Below, one piece after another: positions 8,560 to 16,821 of a stretch of DNA of 64,000 bases. The stretch is taken from the NCBI RefSeq assembly GCF_042652185.1, contig NZ_JBHSIX010000004.1; one strand, 5' to 3'. Both the position numbers and the translations under genes were made by a program. Every line of letters starts with the position of its first letter. The stretch's first letter is position 1. The notes below the pieces were generated by a model. That model saw nothing but the letters and a program-made list of their open reading frames with translations, was not told the DNA's origin and did not search any database. The stretch comes from Actinacidiphila fildesensis. Lineage in GTDB: Bacteria > Actinomycetota > Actinomycetes > Streptomycetales > Streptomycetaceae.

Positions 8560-9806
8560 GGTTCCGCCGGCGCGCTGCGCGCGGGGGGAGTCCCGTCGAG
8601 CCGTCCGTCCTCCCGCTGCGCGAGCTGCTCTCCGAGTCGCTCGCCGGGATGCTGCAGCGCCCCGGCCGCTCCGCGCTCACCGCGCTCGGCACCGTCCTCG
8701 GCGTCGGCACGTTCGTGGCGATCCTCGGGCTGACGGCCACCACGTCCTCACAGATCGACTCCCGCTTCGACCTGCTCACCGCGACCGAGGTGACGGTCGA
8801 GGACACCAGCGTCCAGCAGAACGCGTTCGCCGGTCCGGTCTTCCCGGCCGACGCCGACGAACGCATCGGCCGGCTCGGCGGCGTGGAGCACGCCGGCGTC
8901 TACTGGACGGTGCACCCCGCCGGCAGCGCCACCGTCCGCTCCTCGCCGGTGGGCGCCGACTCCGGCGGCGAGGAGATCGGCATCGTCGCCGCGTCCCCCG
9001 GAGCCCTCCTCGCGGCGGACCCGCACCTCGCGCAGGGCAGGCTCTACGACGCCTACCTGTCGCGGGGCGCGCAGCCGGTCGCCGTGATCGGCTCGGGCAT
9101 CGCCGCCCGCCTCGGCATCACCACCCTGGAGACGTATCCGGCGGTGTTCATCGGCGACCAGCCGTTCACGGTGGTCGGGATCATCGACGACACCCGCCGC
9201 AAGGCGGACTTGCTGCTCTCGGTGATCGTGCCGCGCACCACCGCCGAGCGGATCTGGGGCCCGCCGAAGGGCGGCGACGCCAGGATGCTGATCGCCACCA
9301 GGGTCGGCGCCGCCGGACAGATCGCCCATGAGGCCCCGACCGCGCTGCGCCCCGACCACCCCGAATACCTGAAGGCCGTCCCGCCGCCCGACCCCCGCAC
9401 GCTGCGCGGCACCGTCACCGGCGACCTCAACCAGCTGTTCCTCCTGCTCGCGGCGATCTGCCTGGTCATCGGCGCCGTCGGCATCGCCAACACCACCCTG
9501 GTCGCCGTCCTGGAACGCACCGGCGAGATCGGGCTGCGCCGCGCCCTGGGCGCCCGGGGCCGGCACATCACCGCCCAGTTCCTGGCGGAGTCCGGCGCCC
9601 TCGGAGCGCTGGGCGGGCTGGTGGGCACCAGCCTCGGCGGCCTCACGGTCGTGATCGTCGCCCTCGTACGGGACTGGACGCCCGTCGTCCATCCGGCGAC
9701 GATCGCCGCCGCCCCGGTGATCGGGCTGCTCACGGGCCTGCTCGCCGGCCTCTACCCGGCGCTGCGGGCCTCGCGCATCCAGCCGGCGGAGGCCCTCCGC
9801 CGCTGA
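8556..9806 (+). CDS. ABC transporter permease (MacB/FtsX family)
   Basis: This 416-residue permease has the MacB layout. There is one N-terminal membrane helix (about 40-60, SALTALGTVLGVGTFVAIL), a roughly 200-residue extracytoplasmic domain, then three C-terminal helices including the signature ERTGEIGLRRALGARGRHI and ending LYPALRASRIQPAEALRR. The GTG start overlaps the ATPase stop (GTGA). Together with the lipoprotein, adaptor and ATPase genes it forms a four-gene coupled operon. The substrate cannot be read from sequence. Confidence 0.93.
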   Translation: MRFRRRAARGGSPVEPSVLPLRELLSESLAGMLQRPGRSALTALGTVLGVGTFVAILGLTATTSSQIDSRFDLLTATEVTVEDTSVQQNAFAGPVFPADADERIGRLGGVEHAGVYWTVHPAGSATVRSSPVGADSGGEEIGIVAASPGALLAADPHLAQGRLYDAYLSRGAQPVAVIGSGIAARLGITTLETYPAVFIGDQPFTVVGIIDDTRRKADLLLSVIVPRTTAERIWGPPKGGDARMLIATRVGAAGQIAHEAPTALRPDHPEYLKAVPPPDPRTLRGTVTGDLNQLFLLLAAICLVIGAVGIANTTLVAVLERTGEIGLRRALGARGRHITAQFLAESGALGALGGLVGTSLGGLTVVIVALVRDWTPVVHPATIAAAPVIGLLTGLLAGLYPALRASRIQPAEALRR

Positions 9807-9899
9807 TCGCCGCCTGATCGTCGCCTGATCCGCGTCGGAAAAGGGGATCCGCCGGTGACCCCGGGCCGGGGTGGCGGGCGCGGGGTGGAGAATGGGCCC

Positions 9900-10598
9900 G
9901 TGACCCGAGCCTCCCTGGAAAAGCAGCCGCACGAAGTCGCCGCGATGTTCGACGACGTAGCCGCCAAGTACGACCTGACGAACGACGTGCTGTCACTCGG
10001 CCAGGCCCGGCTGTGGCGCAAGGCCGTCGCGCAGGCCCTCGACGTCCGGCCCGGCGAGCGCGTGCTCGACCTCGGTGCCGGCACCGGCACCTCCTCGCTG
10101 CCCTTCGTCGCGGCCGGCGCCCAGGTCGTCCCGTGCGACTTCTCCGTCGGCATGCTGCGCGAGGGCAAGAAGCGCCACCCGTCCCTGCCGCTCACCGCGG
10201 GCGACGCGACCAGGCTGCCGTTCGCCGACGGTGTCTTCGACGCGGTCACCATCTCCTTCGCGCTCCGCAACGTGCACGACACGGACGCCGGGCTGCGCGA
10301 GATGCTGCGCGTCACCAAGCCGGGCGGCCGCGTCGTGATCTGCGAGTTCAGCAGCCCGACCTTCAAGCCGTTCCGCACCGTCTACACCGAGTACCTGATG
10401 CGGGCCCTGCCGCCGGTCGCGACCGCCGTGAGCAGCAACCCGGACGCATACGTCTATCTCGCCGAGTCCATCCGCGCCTGGCCCGACCAGGCGGCGCTCG
10501 CCTCCCGGCTCCAGGAGGCCGGCTGGGCCAAGGTCGCCTGGCGCAACCTCACCGGCGGTGTCGTCGCGCTGCACCGGGCAGCGAAGATCGGTCAATAA
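9900..10598 (+). CDS. menG: Demethylmenaquinone methyltransferase
   Basis: MenG (UbiE family) is the SAM-dependent enzyme that makes menaquinone from demethylmenaquinone, the last ring-modifying step after the futalosine or classical pathway. The 232-residue protein shows the SAM motif VLDLGAGTG and the family signature SNPDAYVYLAESIRAWPDQ. The start is the GTG at 9900, with GGTGGAG about 9 nt upstream; further upstream in-frame codons lack a ribosome site. A hairpin at 10648-10668 may terminate it. Its location near mqnC and the geranylgeranyl reductase supports a menaquinone role. Confidence 0.95.
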   Translation: MTRASLEKQPHEVAAMFDDVAAKYDLTNDVLSLGQARLWRKAVAQALDVRPGERVLDLGAGTGTSSLPFVAAGAQVVPCDFSVGMLREGKKRHPSLPLTAGDATRLPFADGVFDAVTISFALRNVHDTDAGLREMLRVTKPGGRVVICEFSSPTFKPFRTVYTEYLMRALPPVATAVSSNPDAYVYLAESIRAWPDQAALASRLQEAGWAKVAWRNLTGGVVALHRAAKIGQ

Positions 10599-10606
10599 CC
10601 GGGCAG

Positions 10607-10624
10607 TTGTGAGGGCGGTGACAA
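10607..10624. promoter_or_regulatory. Weak Rex-like operator candidate
   Basis: TTGTGAGGGCGGTGACAA agrees with the Rex consensus TTGTGAACGCGTTCACAA at 14 of 18 positions and is itself an imperfect inverted repeat. It lies just after menG and about 80 nt before the zinc-ribbon gene. The inner TCACA half is imperfect, so binding is uncertain. Confidence 0.3.
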
Positions 10625-10647
10625 TAAACTCCGGGGTCTGAACGAGG

Positions 10648-10668
10648 ACGGCCGTTCCCGACGGCCGT
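10648..10668 (+). terminator. Hairpin after menG
   Basis: Two copies of the self-complementary octamer ACGGCCGT are separated by TCCCG and can pair to form an 8-bp stem with a 5-nt loop, 49 nt after the menG stop. There is no T-tract, as is common in Streptomyces. Confidence 0.45.
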
Positions 10669-10703
10669 TCCCCGACACACGATCCCGACACCCGGAGTGC
10701 CCC

Positions 10704-12902
10704 ATGCCGTTCTGCCCCGCCTGCGGCAACGCGTCGTCGGACGATGCACGTTTCTGCATGAAATGCGGCCGTGAACTGGGGGCGCCTCCGATACCGGCCC
10801 AGCCGCCGGCCGAGGGCCAGGAGCCTCCCGAGCGGCAGGAGCCGCCGGTGAGCGGCCAGGCCCCGCCGGCCCCCGGGCAGCCGCCCGCCCCGCCGACCGC
10901 ACCGCCCACGTACGGCGGGCCGCCCTACGGGCCCCCGGCGTCCGGGCCGCCCGTCTACGCCCCGCCCGCCTACGCGCCACCTCCGTACGCCCCGACCGCG
11001 TACGCCCCCGCGCCGCAGGGGCCCTCGCCCATCGCCCTGTTCCTGCGCCGCACCGTCTCCGGCGACTGGACCGGACCGCTCAAGGCGGGCCTGTGGCCCA
11101 CCGCGGTGCTGCTGGCGTTCGCCGCGGTGATGGCGACGCAGTCCAACCGGCAGACCGACGCGGCCGACCTCGGTTACGGCGACCGGCTGCGCGGCTACCT
11201 CGCCATGGTCCTCACGGGCGTCGGCGGCATCTTCGGCGCCAAGGTCACACCGGGTGACGGCGGTTCGTCCTACGACGACTACGACGGCAGCACCGCCGCC
11301 CCTTACCTGAGATCGTCGACCCAGGACACCCTCACCCTGTCGATCGTGCCGCTGGTGGTCACCATCCTGTGGGGCCTCGCCCTCGTCCTGGCCCTGCGCC
11401 ATCTCCGCCGCACCCAGACCGGCGCCGAGGCGGCGATCCGGGTGGCGGCGGTGTGCACCGCCGGCGCCCTCGTCCTGGCGCTCGTCGGCCAGCCGGGTCT
11501 CACGGTGACGGACGGGGAGTCCGGGGACCGGATCGACATCACGTCCGGGCCGTTCACCGTGCTCCTGTGGACCTTCGTGCTCAGCCTGCTGGTGGGTCTG
11601 TTCGTGCTGTGCCGCGACCGGCTGGACGGACACCTGGCGACCAGCCCGGGCCTGGCCGCCGCGACCCGCGCCCTGCGGGCCGCGATCCTGGCGCTCGGCA
11701 TCGGGGTGGGCGTGTGCGCGCTCATCGCCCTGATCGTCCTGGCCGACCACTCCGACGAGATGGACAACGGGAGCTGGATGGGCGTCTCGTTGCTGATCGT
11801 GAACGGGGGGCTCTCGGCTCTGGGCCTCGCCTGGGGAGTGCCGGTCGAAGCGACGCGGTCGGGATCGGGCTACGACAGCGAGCGGTTCGGCCTCTCCGAC
11901 CTGGGGCAGTTCGGTGACGGCTGGCCCATTCCCGGCGCCCTCGCCGCCGGTGCGGTCTGCGCGCTGATCCTCGGTGTGGTGGCCGTCCGCCGCTGCGCCG
12001 ACCGGCGCGAGCAGTGGCTGGCGGCCGGCTTCTACGCGGGGCTCTTCGTGCTGCTGATCGCGATCGGCGGCACGAAGGGCGAGTACACGGAGGGCAGCAG
12101 GTCCGCGACGGTGGAGGCCGCCTCCAGCGTTCCGGAAGCGCTGCTCTTCGGGCTCTTGTGGGCCTTCGGCGGGGTGCTCGCCGTGACGTTCATCCTCCGG
12201 GTGCGCGCGGGAGGGCCGGGCGGTCAGGGCGGCCCCGGCGGTCAGGGCGGGATTCCCGGCTACCCGCAGGGTTGCCCGCCCGCCTACCCGCCGGGATACG
12301 GGCAGCCCTCGCAGCCCTCCCAGCCCTCCCAGCCCTCCCAGCCTTCGCAGCCTTCGCAGCCGGGCTTCGTGCCGCCGCAGGGCCTGCCGGCACAGGACCT
12401 GCCGTCAGAGGGACTGCCGTCCTATGGCGGACAGCCGTACGACGCGCCGTCGGCCGGGGGTTTCACGGAACCCGAGCTGCTGCTGAACCTCAACGCCTCG
12501 CCCGAGAAGCCGGCCAGGGCGCCCCGCAACCGGCTGCTCGTGGTCGGGCTGATCATGCTCGGCGCGTTCGCGATCGGGGGTGTGGCCACCGCGGGCGTGA
12601 TCATGTTCAACCGGAACGACGACAAGCCGGCGAATCCGTCCTCCTGCCCGTCCGCGCCCGCCTCCTCCGGGGACCGCACGGAGCTGTGCGCCGAGTCCCC
12701 GTCCCCCGGCGACGACGGCACCCCGTCCGACGAGCCGAGCCCGTCCGACAGCACGTCCGACGCTCCGTCCGACAGCGCGACCAGCGACCCCTTCGGCAGT
12801 CCGACGGAGGAGTCGTCCGACACTCCGTCCGACACCCCGGCCGACGATCCGTTCGGCAGCACGTCGAACGCCCCGGCCGGCCTCCCGAGCGGCTCGGTCT
12901 GA
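10704..12902 (+). CDS. Zinc-ribbon multi-pass membrane protein
   Basis: The 732-residue protein starts with a zinc ribbon (C4, C7, C18, C21) followed by a Pro/Tyr-rich cytoplasmic linker to about residue 115. Roughly ten membrane helices then span about 130-495. A second low-complexity linker includes seven consecutive PSQ-type repeats, then comes one more helix (about 611-636) and a Ser/Asp/Pro-rich, probably extracellular tail. No transport or enzyme signature is visible. The ATG is preceded by CCCGGAGTG. A strong hairpin follows the gene. Proteins of this architecture recur in Streptomyces as uncharacterised membrane proteins; the function is unknown. Confidence 0.88.
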   Translation: MPFCPACGNASSDDARFCMKCGRELGAPPIPAQPPAEGQEPPERQEPPVSGQAPPAPGQPPAPPTAPPTYGGPPYGPPASGPPVYAPPAYAPPPYAPTAYAPAPQGPSPIALFLRRTVSGDWTGPLKAGLWPTAVLLAFAAVMATQSNRQTDAADLGYGDRLRGYLAMVLTGVGGIFGAKVTPGDGGSSYDDYDGSTAAPYLRSSTQDTLTLSIVPLVVTILWGLALVLALRHLRRTQTGAEAAIRVAAVCTAGALVLALVGQPGLTVTDGESGDRIDITSGPFTVLLWTFVLSLLVGLFVLCRDRLDGHLATSPGLAAATRALRAAILALGIGVGVCALIALIVLADHSDEMDNGSWMGVSLLIVNGGLSALGLAWGVPVEATRSGSGYDSERFGLSDLGQFGDGWPIPGALAAGAVCALILGVVAVRRCADRREQWLAAGFYAGLFVLLIAIGGTKGEYTEGSRSATVEAASSVPEALLFGLLWAFGGVLAVTFILRVRAGGPGGQGGPGGQGGIPGYPQGCPPAYPPGYGQPSQPSQPSQPSQPSQPSQPGFVPPQGLPAQDLPSEGLPSYGGQPYDAPSAGGFTEPELLLNLNASPEKPARAPRNRLLVVGLIMLGAFAIGGVATAGVIMFNRNDDKPANPSSCPSAPASSGDRTELCAESPSPGDDGTPSDEPSPSDSTSDAPSDSATSDPFGSPTEESSDTPSDTPADDPFGSTSNAPAGLPSGSV

Positions 12903-12937
12903 GGCACACGGGGAGCTCGGGGCGTCCCGCACCGAGA

Positions 12938-12963
12938 GCCGCCGCCCGCACCCGGGCGGCGGC
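12938..12963 (+). terminator. Strong hairpin after zinc-ribbon membrane protein
   Basis: An 11-bp perfect stem, GCCGCCGCCCG paired with CGGGCGGCGGC, encloses a 4-nt loop 36 nt after the stop of the membrane protein and before the geranylgeranyl reductase gene. It is likely an intrinsic terminator. Confidence 0.7.
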
Positions 12964-13015
12964 CTCATAGACTCGGCAGGAGCCAAGACCCCTCGCCGAA
13001 ACCGGAGAGCCCACC

Positions 13016-14302
13016 GTGACCGACACAGCCCTGTCCGAGAACAGCGCCGATGTGATCGTCGTCGGCGCCGGGCCCGCCGGTTCGACGACCGCGTACTACC
13101 TGGCCAAGGCGGGACTCGACGTCCTCCTCCTGGAGAAGACCGCGTTCCCGCGCGAGAAGGTCTGCGGCGACGGGCTGACCCCGCGCGCCACCAAGCAGCT
13201 CGTCGGCATGGGCATCGACATCTCCGAAGAGGCCGGCTGGCTCCGCAACAAGGGGCTGCGCATCATCGGCGGCGGCGTCCGCCTCCAGCTCGACTGGCCG
13301 GACCTCGCCTCGTACCCGGACTACGGACTCGTCCGCAAGCGCGAGGACTTCGACGAGCTGCTCGCCCGCCAGGCGCAGAAGGCCGGCGCCCGGCTGCACG
13401 AGCGCTGCAACGTCGGCGCCCCCATCCGTGACGAGCGCACCGGCCACATCATCGGCGTCGAGGCCAAGCTCGGCGAGGAGAAGACCCCGGTCACCTTCCA
13501 CGCCCCGCTGGTCGTGGCCGCCGACGGCAACTCGACGCGGCTGTCCCTGCACATGGGCCTGCACCGCCGCGAGGACCGCCCGATGGGCGTCGCGGTCCGT
13601 ACGTACTTCACCTCGCCCCGCCACGACGACGACTACCTCGAATCCTGGCTGGAACTCTGGGACAAGCGCGGCACCGAGGACCGGCTGCTGCCCGGCTACG
13701 GCTGGATCTTCGGCATGGGCGACGGCACGAGCAACGTCGGCCTCGGCATCCTCAACTCGTCGAAGGCCTTCCGGGAGCTGGACTGGCGCGAGGTCCTCAA
13801 GACGTGGTGCGCCTCCATGCCCGCCGACTGGGGCTACACCGAGGAGAACCAGGTCGGCCCCATCCGCGGCGCGGCCCTCCCGATGGCCTTCAACCGCCAG
13901 CCGCACTACACCAAGGGCCTGCTGCTCGTCGGCGACGCCGGCGGCCTCGTCAACCCGTTCAACGGCGAGGGCATCGCCTATGCGATGGAATCCGGCCAGA
14001 TCGCCGCCGACGTCATCGTCCAGGCGAACGCCCGCCAGACCCCCGCCCAGCGCGAACTGGCGCTGCACAACTACCCGCGCATCCTGAAGGAGACGTACGG
14101 CGGTTACTACACGCTGGGCCGCGCCTTCGTGAAGCTCATCGGCAACCCGCGGGTCATGAAGGTCATCACCGAGCGAGGTCTCACCCACCCGGTCCTGATG
14201 CGCTTCACCCTCAAGATGCTCGCCAACCTCACGGACCCGACCGGCGGCGACGCGATGGACCGCATCATCAACGGCCTGAGCAAGGTAGCCCCGAACTCCT
14301 AG
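13016..14302 (+). CDS. Geranylgeranyl reductase family FAD oxidoreductase
   Basis: The 428-residue flavoprotein has an N-terminal FAD-binding Rossmann motif (VGAGPAGSTTAYYLAKAG), the conserved CGDG near C50 and the second FAD motif VGDAGGLVNPFNGEGI. This family reduces isoprenoid double bonds. The mycobacterial member MenJ partially saturates the menaquinone side chain, and Streptomyces menaquinones are partly hydrogenated. Proximity to menG and a polyprenyl diphosphate synthase fits that job, by inference. The GTG start has CGGAGAG upstream. The stop overlaps the convergent AraC gene by 3-4 nt, so the two share a boundary without a visible terminator. Confidence 0.88.
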   Translation: MTDTALSENSADVIVVGAGPAGSTTAYYLAKAGLDVLLLEKTAFPREKVCGDGLTPRATKQLVGMGIDISEEAGWLRNKGLRIIGGGVRLQLDWPDLASYPDYGLVRKREDFDELLARQAQKAGARLHERCNVGAPIRDERTGHIIGVEAKLGEEKTPVTFHAPLVVAADGNSTRLSLHMGLHRREDRPMGVAVRTYFTSPRHDDDYLESWLELWDKRGTEDRLLPGYGWIFGMGDGTSNVGLGILNSSKAFRELDWREVLKTWCASMPADWGYTEENQVGPIRGAALPMAFNRQPHYTKGLLLVGDAGGLVNPFNGEGIAYAMESGQIAADVIVQANARQTPAQRELALHNYPRILKETYGGYYTLGRAFVKLIGNPRVMKVITERGLTHPVLMRFTLKMLANLTDPTGGDAMDRIINGLSKVAPNS

Positions 14303-15171
14303 CCGTTGGGGAAGCCCTTGCCCTTGGGGTTGCCCTGGGGATCGGCGGCGTAGCGCGCGGGCGTGGTGCCCACGTGCCGCCGGAAGTGCCGGTTCAGGTG
14401 GGCCTGGTCGTAGAACCCCACCTCGGTGGCGACGTCGGCCGGGCGCCCGCCCGCGAGCAGCAGCCGCCGCGCCCGGTCGATGCGCAGCCCGGTCAGATAG
14501 ACGTGCGGCGGCAGACCGTACGTCTGCTTGAAGCAGCGGATCAGATGGGTGGGGTGCGAGCGCAGCAGCGCGCTCGCCTCGTGCAGGGCGATGCCCTCCG
14601 ACACCCGGGCGTCCAGCAGTTCCCGCAGCGCCACCGCCAGCCGGGCCGCCTCGCGGCCGGGCCGGCGGGTGCGGGCGGCGGCCAGATGGACATTGAGCCG
14701 CTCCCGCACGAAGGCCAGCCGGGACTCGCCCTCGAAGACGTCGGGAGCGTCCCCCGCGGCTCCTGCATGCCCTGCGTCTCCGAGAGCGTCGTGCAGCTGT
14801 CCGATGCGGTGGCGCAGCAGCCCGTCGATGAGCACCGGGCGGTCGACGGCCGTCCCCGTCAGGTTCTCGGGTAGCACGCTCCGGTCGAGGTACAGCACCC
14901 GCTTGCGGAATCCGGCGGGAGTCGCCGTCCGGCCGTCGTGGAAGACCCCGGGCGGCAGCAGCAGCGCCGCGGTGTCGGTTCCGGAGACGCCGTGCCGGTG
15001 CCGGTCGAGGCCGAAGTCCACCGACCCGTCGTCGACGATCATCAGCGTCCACGTGTCATGTGTGTGCGCGGGATAGGCGTGGTCCAGGAAGTGCGCGTGG
15101 AAGACCTCGGCGATGCCCGGAACCGCCGGCCGCCAAGCGGTGATGCGTGAGTCCGTTCGCTCTCCGCCCAT
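14299..15171 (-). CDS. AraC-family transcriptional regulator
   Basis: This is an AraC/XylS regulator of about 290 residues with an N-terminal cupin-like ligand domain (HAHFLDHAYPAHTHDTW, then LLLPPGVFHDGR) and a C-terminal double helix-turn-helix (about 195-285: LLRSHPTHLIRCFKQTYG and VATEVGFYDQAHLNRHFRR). The ATG at 15171 is chosen; an upstream in-frame start at 15186 adds five residues. It is divergent from the small cupin gene at 15279, which is the probable target. It converges tail-to-tail on the geranylgeranyl reductase. Confidence 0.9.
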   Translation of the reverse strand: MGGERTDSRITAWRPAVPGIAEVFHAHFLDHAYPAHTHDTWTLMIVDDGSVDFGLDRHRHGVSGTDTAALLLPPGVFHDGRTATPAGFRKRVLYLDRSVLPENLTGTAVDRPVLIDGLLRHRIGQLHDALGDAGHAGAAGDAPDVFEGESRLAFVRERLNVHLAAARTRRPGREAARLAVALRELLDARVSEGIALHEASALLRSHPTHLIRCFKQTYGLPPHVYLTGLRIDRARRLLLAGGRPADVATEVGFYDQAHLNRHFRRHVGTTPARYAADPQGNPKGKGFPNG

Positions 15172-15278
15172 GCGAGGAACGTACAAGACCGGTGGGCGCG
15201 CGCCGGGACACGCTCAGGGGGACCAGTCGGCCGGACGGGTCGGCCGGACCGGTCAGCCGCATCAGGAAGGGTTTTCTC

Positions 15279-15671
15279 ATGACCACCCCGATACCCGTTG
15301 TTGTGCCCGCCGTGGTGAACATCTCCGACGCGCTCGCCCGGTTCAGCGACCACTGGGCGCAGCGGAAGATCGCCGGCATCAACGACTACGAGGTCAAGAT
15401 CGCCAAGCTGCACGGGGAGTTCGTCTGGCACACCCACGAGGACACCGACGAGTTCATGCTCGTCATCAGCGGCCGGCTCACGGTCCGGTTCCGCGAGGGT
15501 GACCGCATTCTCGACCCGGGCGAGTTCGTCGTGGTCCCGCGCGGGGTGGAGCACTGCACGGCCGCGGAGGAGGAGACGTCCATCCTGCTGCTGGAGCCCG
15601 CCGGGGTCGTCAACACCGGCGACGCGGGGGGAGAGCTGACGAACGCCGTGCGCGAGCTGGAGCCGAGCTGA
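15279..15671 (+). CDS. Small cupin-domain protein
   Basis: The 130-residue single-domain cupin has motif 1 as EFVWHTHEDTDEFMLVISG, with metal-ligand His/His/Glu residues, and motif 2 as PGEFVVVPRGVEHCT with the final His. The ATG at 15279 has AGGAAGG 9 nt upstream; longer in-frame readings have no ribosome site. Such proteins may be isomerases, dioxygenases or sensors, and the substrate cannot be inferred. Its divergent AraC neighbour probably regulates it. A GC-rich hairpin follows. Confidence 0.88.
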   Translation: MTTPIPVVVPAVVNISDALARFSDHWAQRKIAGINDYEVKIAKLHGEFVWHTHEDTDEFMLVISGRLTVRFREGDRILDPGEFVVVPRGVEHCTAAEEETSILLLEPAGVVNTGDAGGELTNAVRELEPS

Positions 15672-15692
15672 AACGACGCCTGAAGGCCGACG

Positions 15693-15726
15693 CGCGCCGG
15701 GAGGCGGGTCCCGCCGCCCCGGCGCG
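15693..15726. terminator. Bidirectional hairpin between cupin and cyclophilin genes
   Basis: An outer stem CGCGCCGG/CCGGCGCG and an inner stem GGCGGG/CCCGCC form one compact structure between two convergent genes (stops at 15671 and 15745). Confidence 0.65.
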
Positions 15727-15744
15727 TACGTCAGTCATGCCAGG

Positions 15745-16248
15745 TCAGGCGCCGACGACTCCGGAGTCGGAGATGGTGACCTTGGCGGAGGTCTTACCGC
15801 TCCGCGAGCCGAAGCCCTCGATCTTCGTGACCAGGTCCTGGCTGGCCTGGTCGGCGACCTCGCCGAAGACGACGTGCTTGCCGTCCAGGTGCGGCGTGGC
15901 CACGGTGGTGATGAAGAACTGCGAGCCGTTGGTGTTCGGCCCGGCGTTCGCCATCGACAGCAGACCCGGCTTGGAGTGCTTGCGGGTGAAGTTCTCGTCG
16001 GCGAACTTCGCACCGTAGATGCTCTTGCCGCCCGTGCCGTCACCGCGGGTGAAGTCGCCGCCCTGGAGCATGAAGCCCGGGATGACGCGGTGGAACGAGG
16101 ACCCCTTGTAGCCGAAGCCCTGCTCGCCGGTGGCCAGCGCGCGGAAGTTCTCCGCGGTCTTGGGAGCCACGTCGTCGTACAGGTTGAAGGTGATGCGCCC
16201 GGCGGGGGCGTCGTCGATGGTGATGTCGAAGTACACGCTGATCGTCAT
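15745..16248 (-). CDS. Peptidyl-prolyl cis-trans isomerase, cyclophilin type
   Basis: The 167-residue cytoplasmic cyclophilin accelerates proline isomerisation during folding. The active-site segments are all present: FHRVIPGFMLQGGDF with the catalytic Arg, then GPNTNGSQFFIT, then LDGKHVVFGEV. There is no signal peptide. The ATG at 16248 and the length are standard for the bacterial family. It is monocistronic between a shared terminator and the anti-sigma-type ATPase. Confidence 0.96.
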   Translation of the reverse strand: MTISVYFDITIDDAPAGRITFNLYDDVAPKTAENFRALATGEQGFGYKGSSFHRVIPGFMLQGGDFTRGDGTGGKSIYGAKFADENFTRKHSKPGLLSMANAGPNTNGSQFFITTVATPHLDGKHVVFGEVADQASQDLVTKIEGFGSRSGKTSAKVTISDSGVVGA

Positions 16249-16329
16249 GCCCCCATCCTGACACCCCGAGCCGCCACCGGCCGATTCCTGGGGGTCCGGC
16301 CCGCCCGCCGACCGCTCTGACCTGGCCTT

Positions 16330-16782
16330 TCACAGTTCGAACCAGACGGCCTTCCCCGGCCCCGCCCCGGCCGGCCGCACCCCCCAGTCGATGGCACAGT
16401 CCCCGATGAGCGCCAGCCCCCGCCCCGACTCGTCACCCCCTTCGGCCGCCCGCCCGGCGGGCAGGCCGGGCGCGAAGTCGTGCACGAGGACGCGCAGGGT
16501 CGCGCAGGAGTCGGGGGCAGCGGGGCTGGGGCCGGGATTGGTGCCGTGGGTGGTGGCGGTGACGGCTCCGGTTCCGGTGACGGCTCTGGTTCCGGTGTCG
16601 GTCGGGGTGCGGCGACCGGTCCACTCGGCCGAAAGCGTCACCGGTATCGAACAGCCGCTGCTGTGGCACGCGTTGACCGCGTTCGTCACGGCCTCGGACG
16701 TCAACAGCAGCGCCGTATCGGTGAGATCGTCCCGCCGCGCACTCCGCAGGAGTGCGCGAACGGCTTCACGAGCGGACCGCAC
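16330..16782 (-). CDS. Anti-sigma-type HATPase domain protein, probably N-terminally shortened
   Basis: The protein has 150 residues in the SpoIIAB/RsbW-like HATPase_c_2 class, abundant in Streptomyces, which acts as serine kinase or anti-sigma switches. The N-box LLTSEAVTNAVNAC and the G-box DESGRGLALIGDCA are present. A Thr/Gly-rich insert sits between them (about 60-90). The first possible start is the GTG at 16782. The frame remains homologous-looking upstream (TLVFPPDPVWVRS) but hits a stop at about 16818. The natural N-terminus therefore seems lost at the junction with the DUF5753 gene. It may still be functional. Confidence 0.72.
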   Translation of the reverse strand: MRSAREAVRALLRSARRDDLTDTALLLTSEAVTNAVNACHSSGCSIPVTLSAEWTGRRTPTDTGTRAVTGTGAVTATTHGTNPGPSPAAPDSCATLRVLVHDFAPGLPAGRAAEGGDESGRGLALIGDCAIDWGVRPAGAGPGKAVWFEL

Positions 16783-16821
16783 CCAGACGGGGTCGGGCGG
16801 GAAGACTAGGGTGCGTCAGCC

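Noticed and set aside
12302..12362. Short tandem repeats suggesting a CRISPR or minisatellite
   Set aside because: They are in-frame 9-bp codon repeats encoding PSQ units inside the zinc-ribbon membrane protein, with no spacers.
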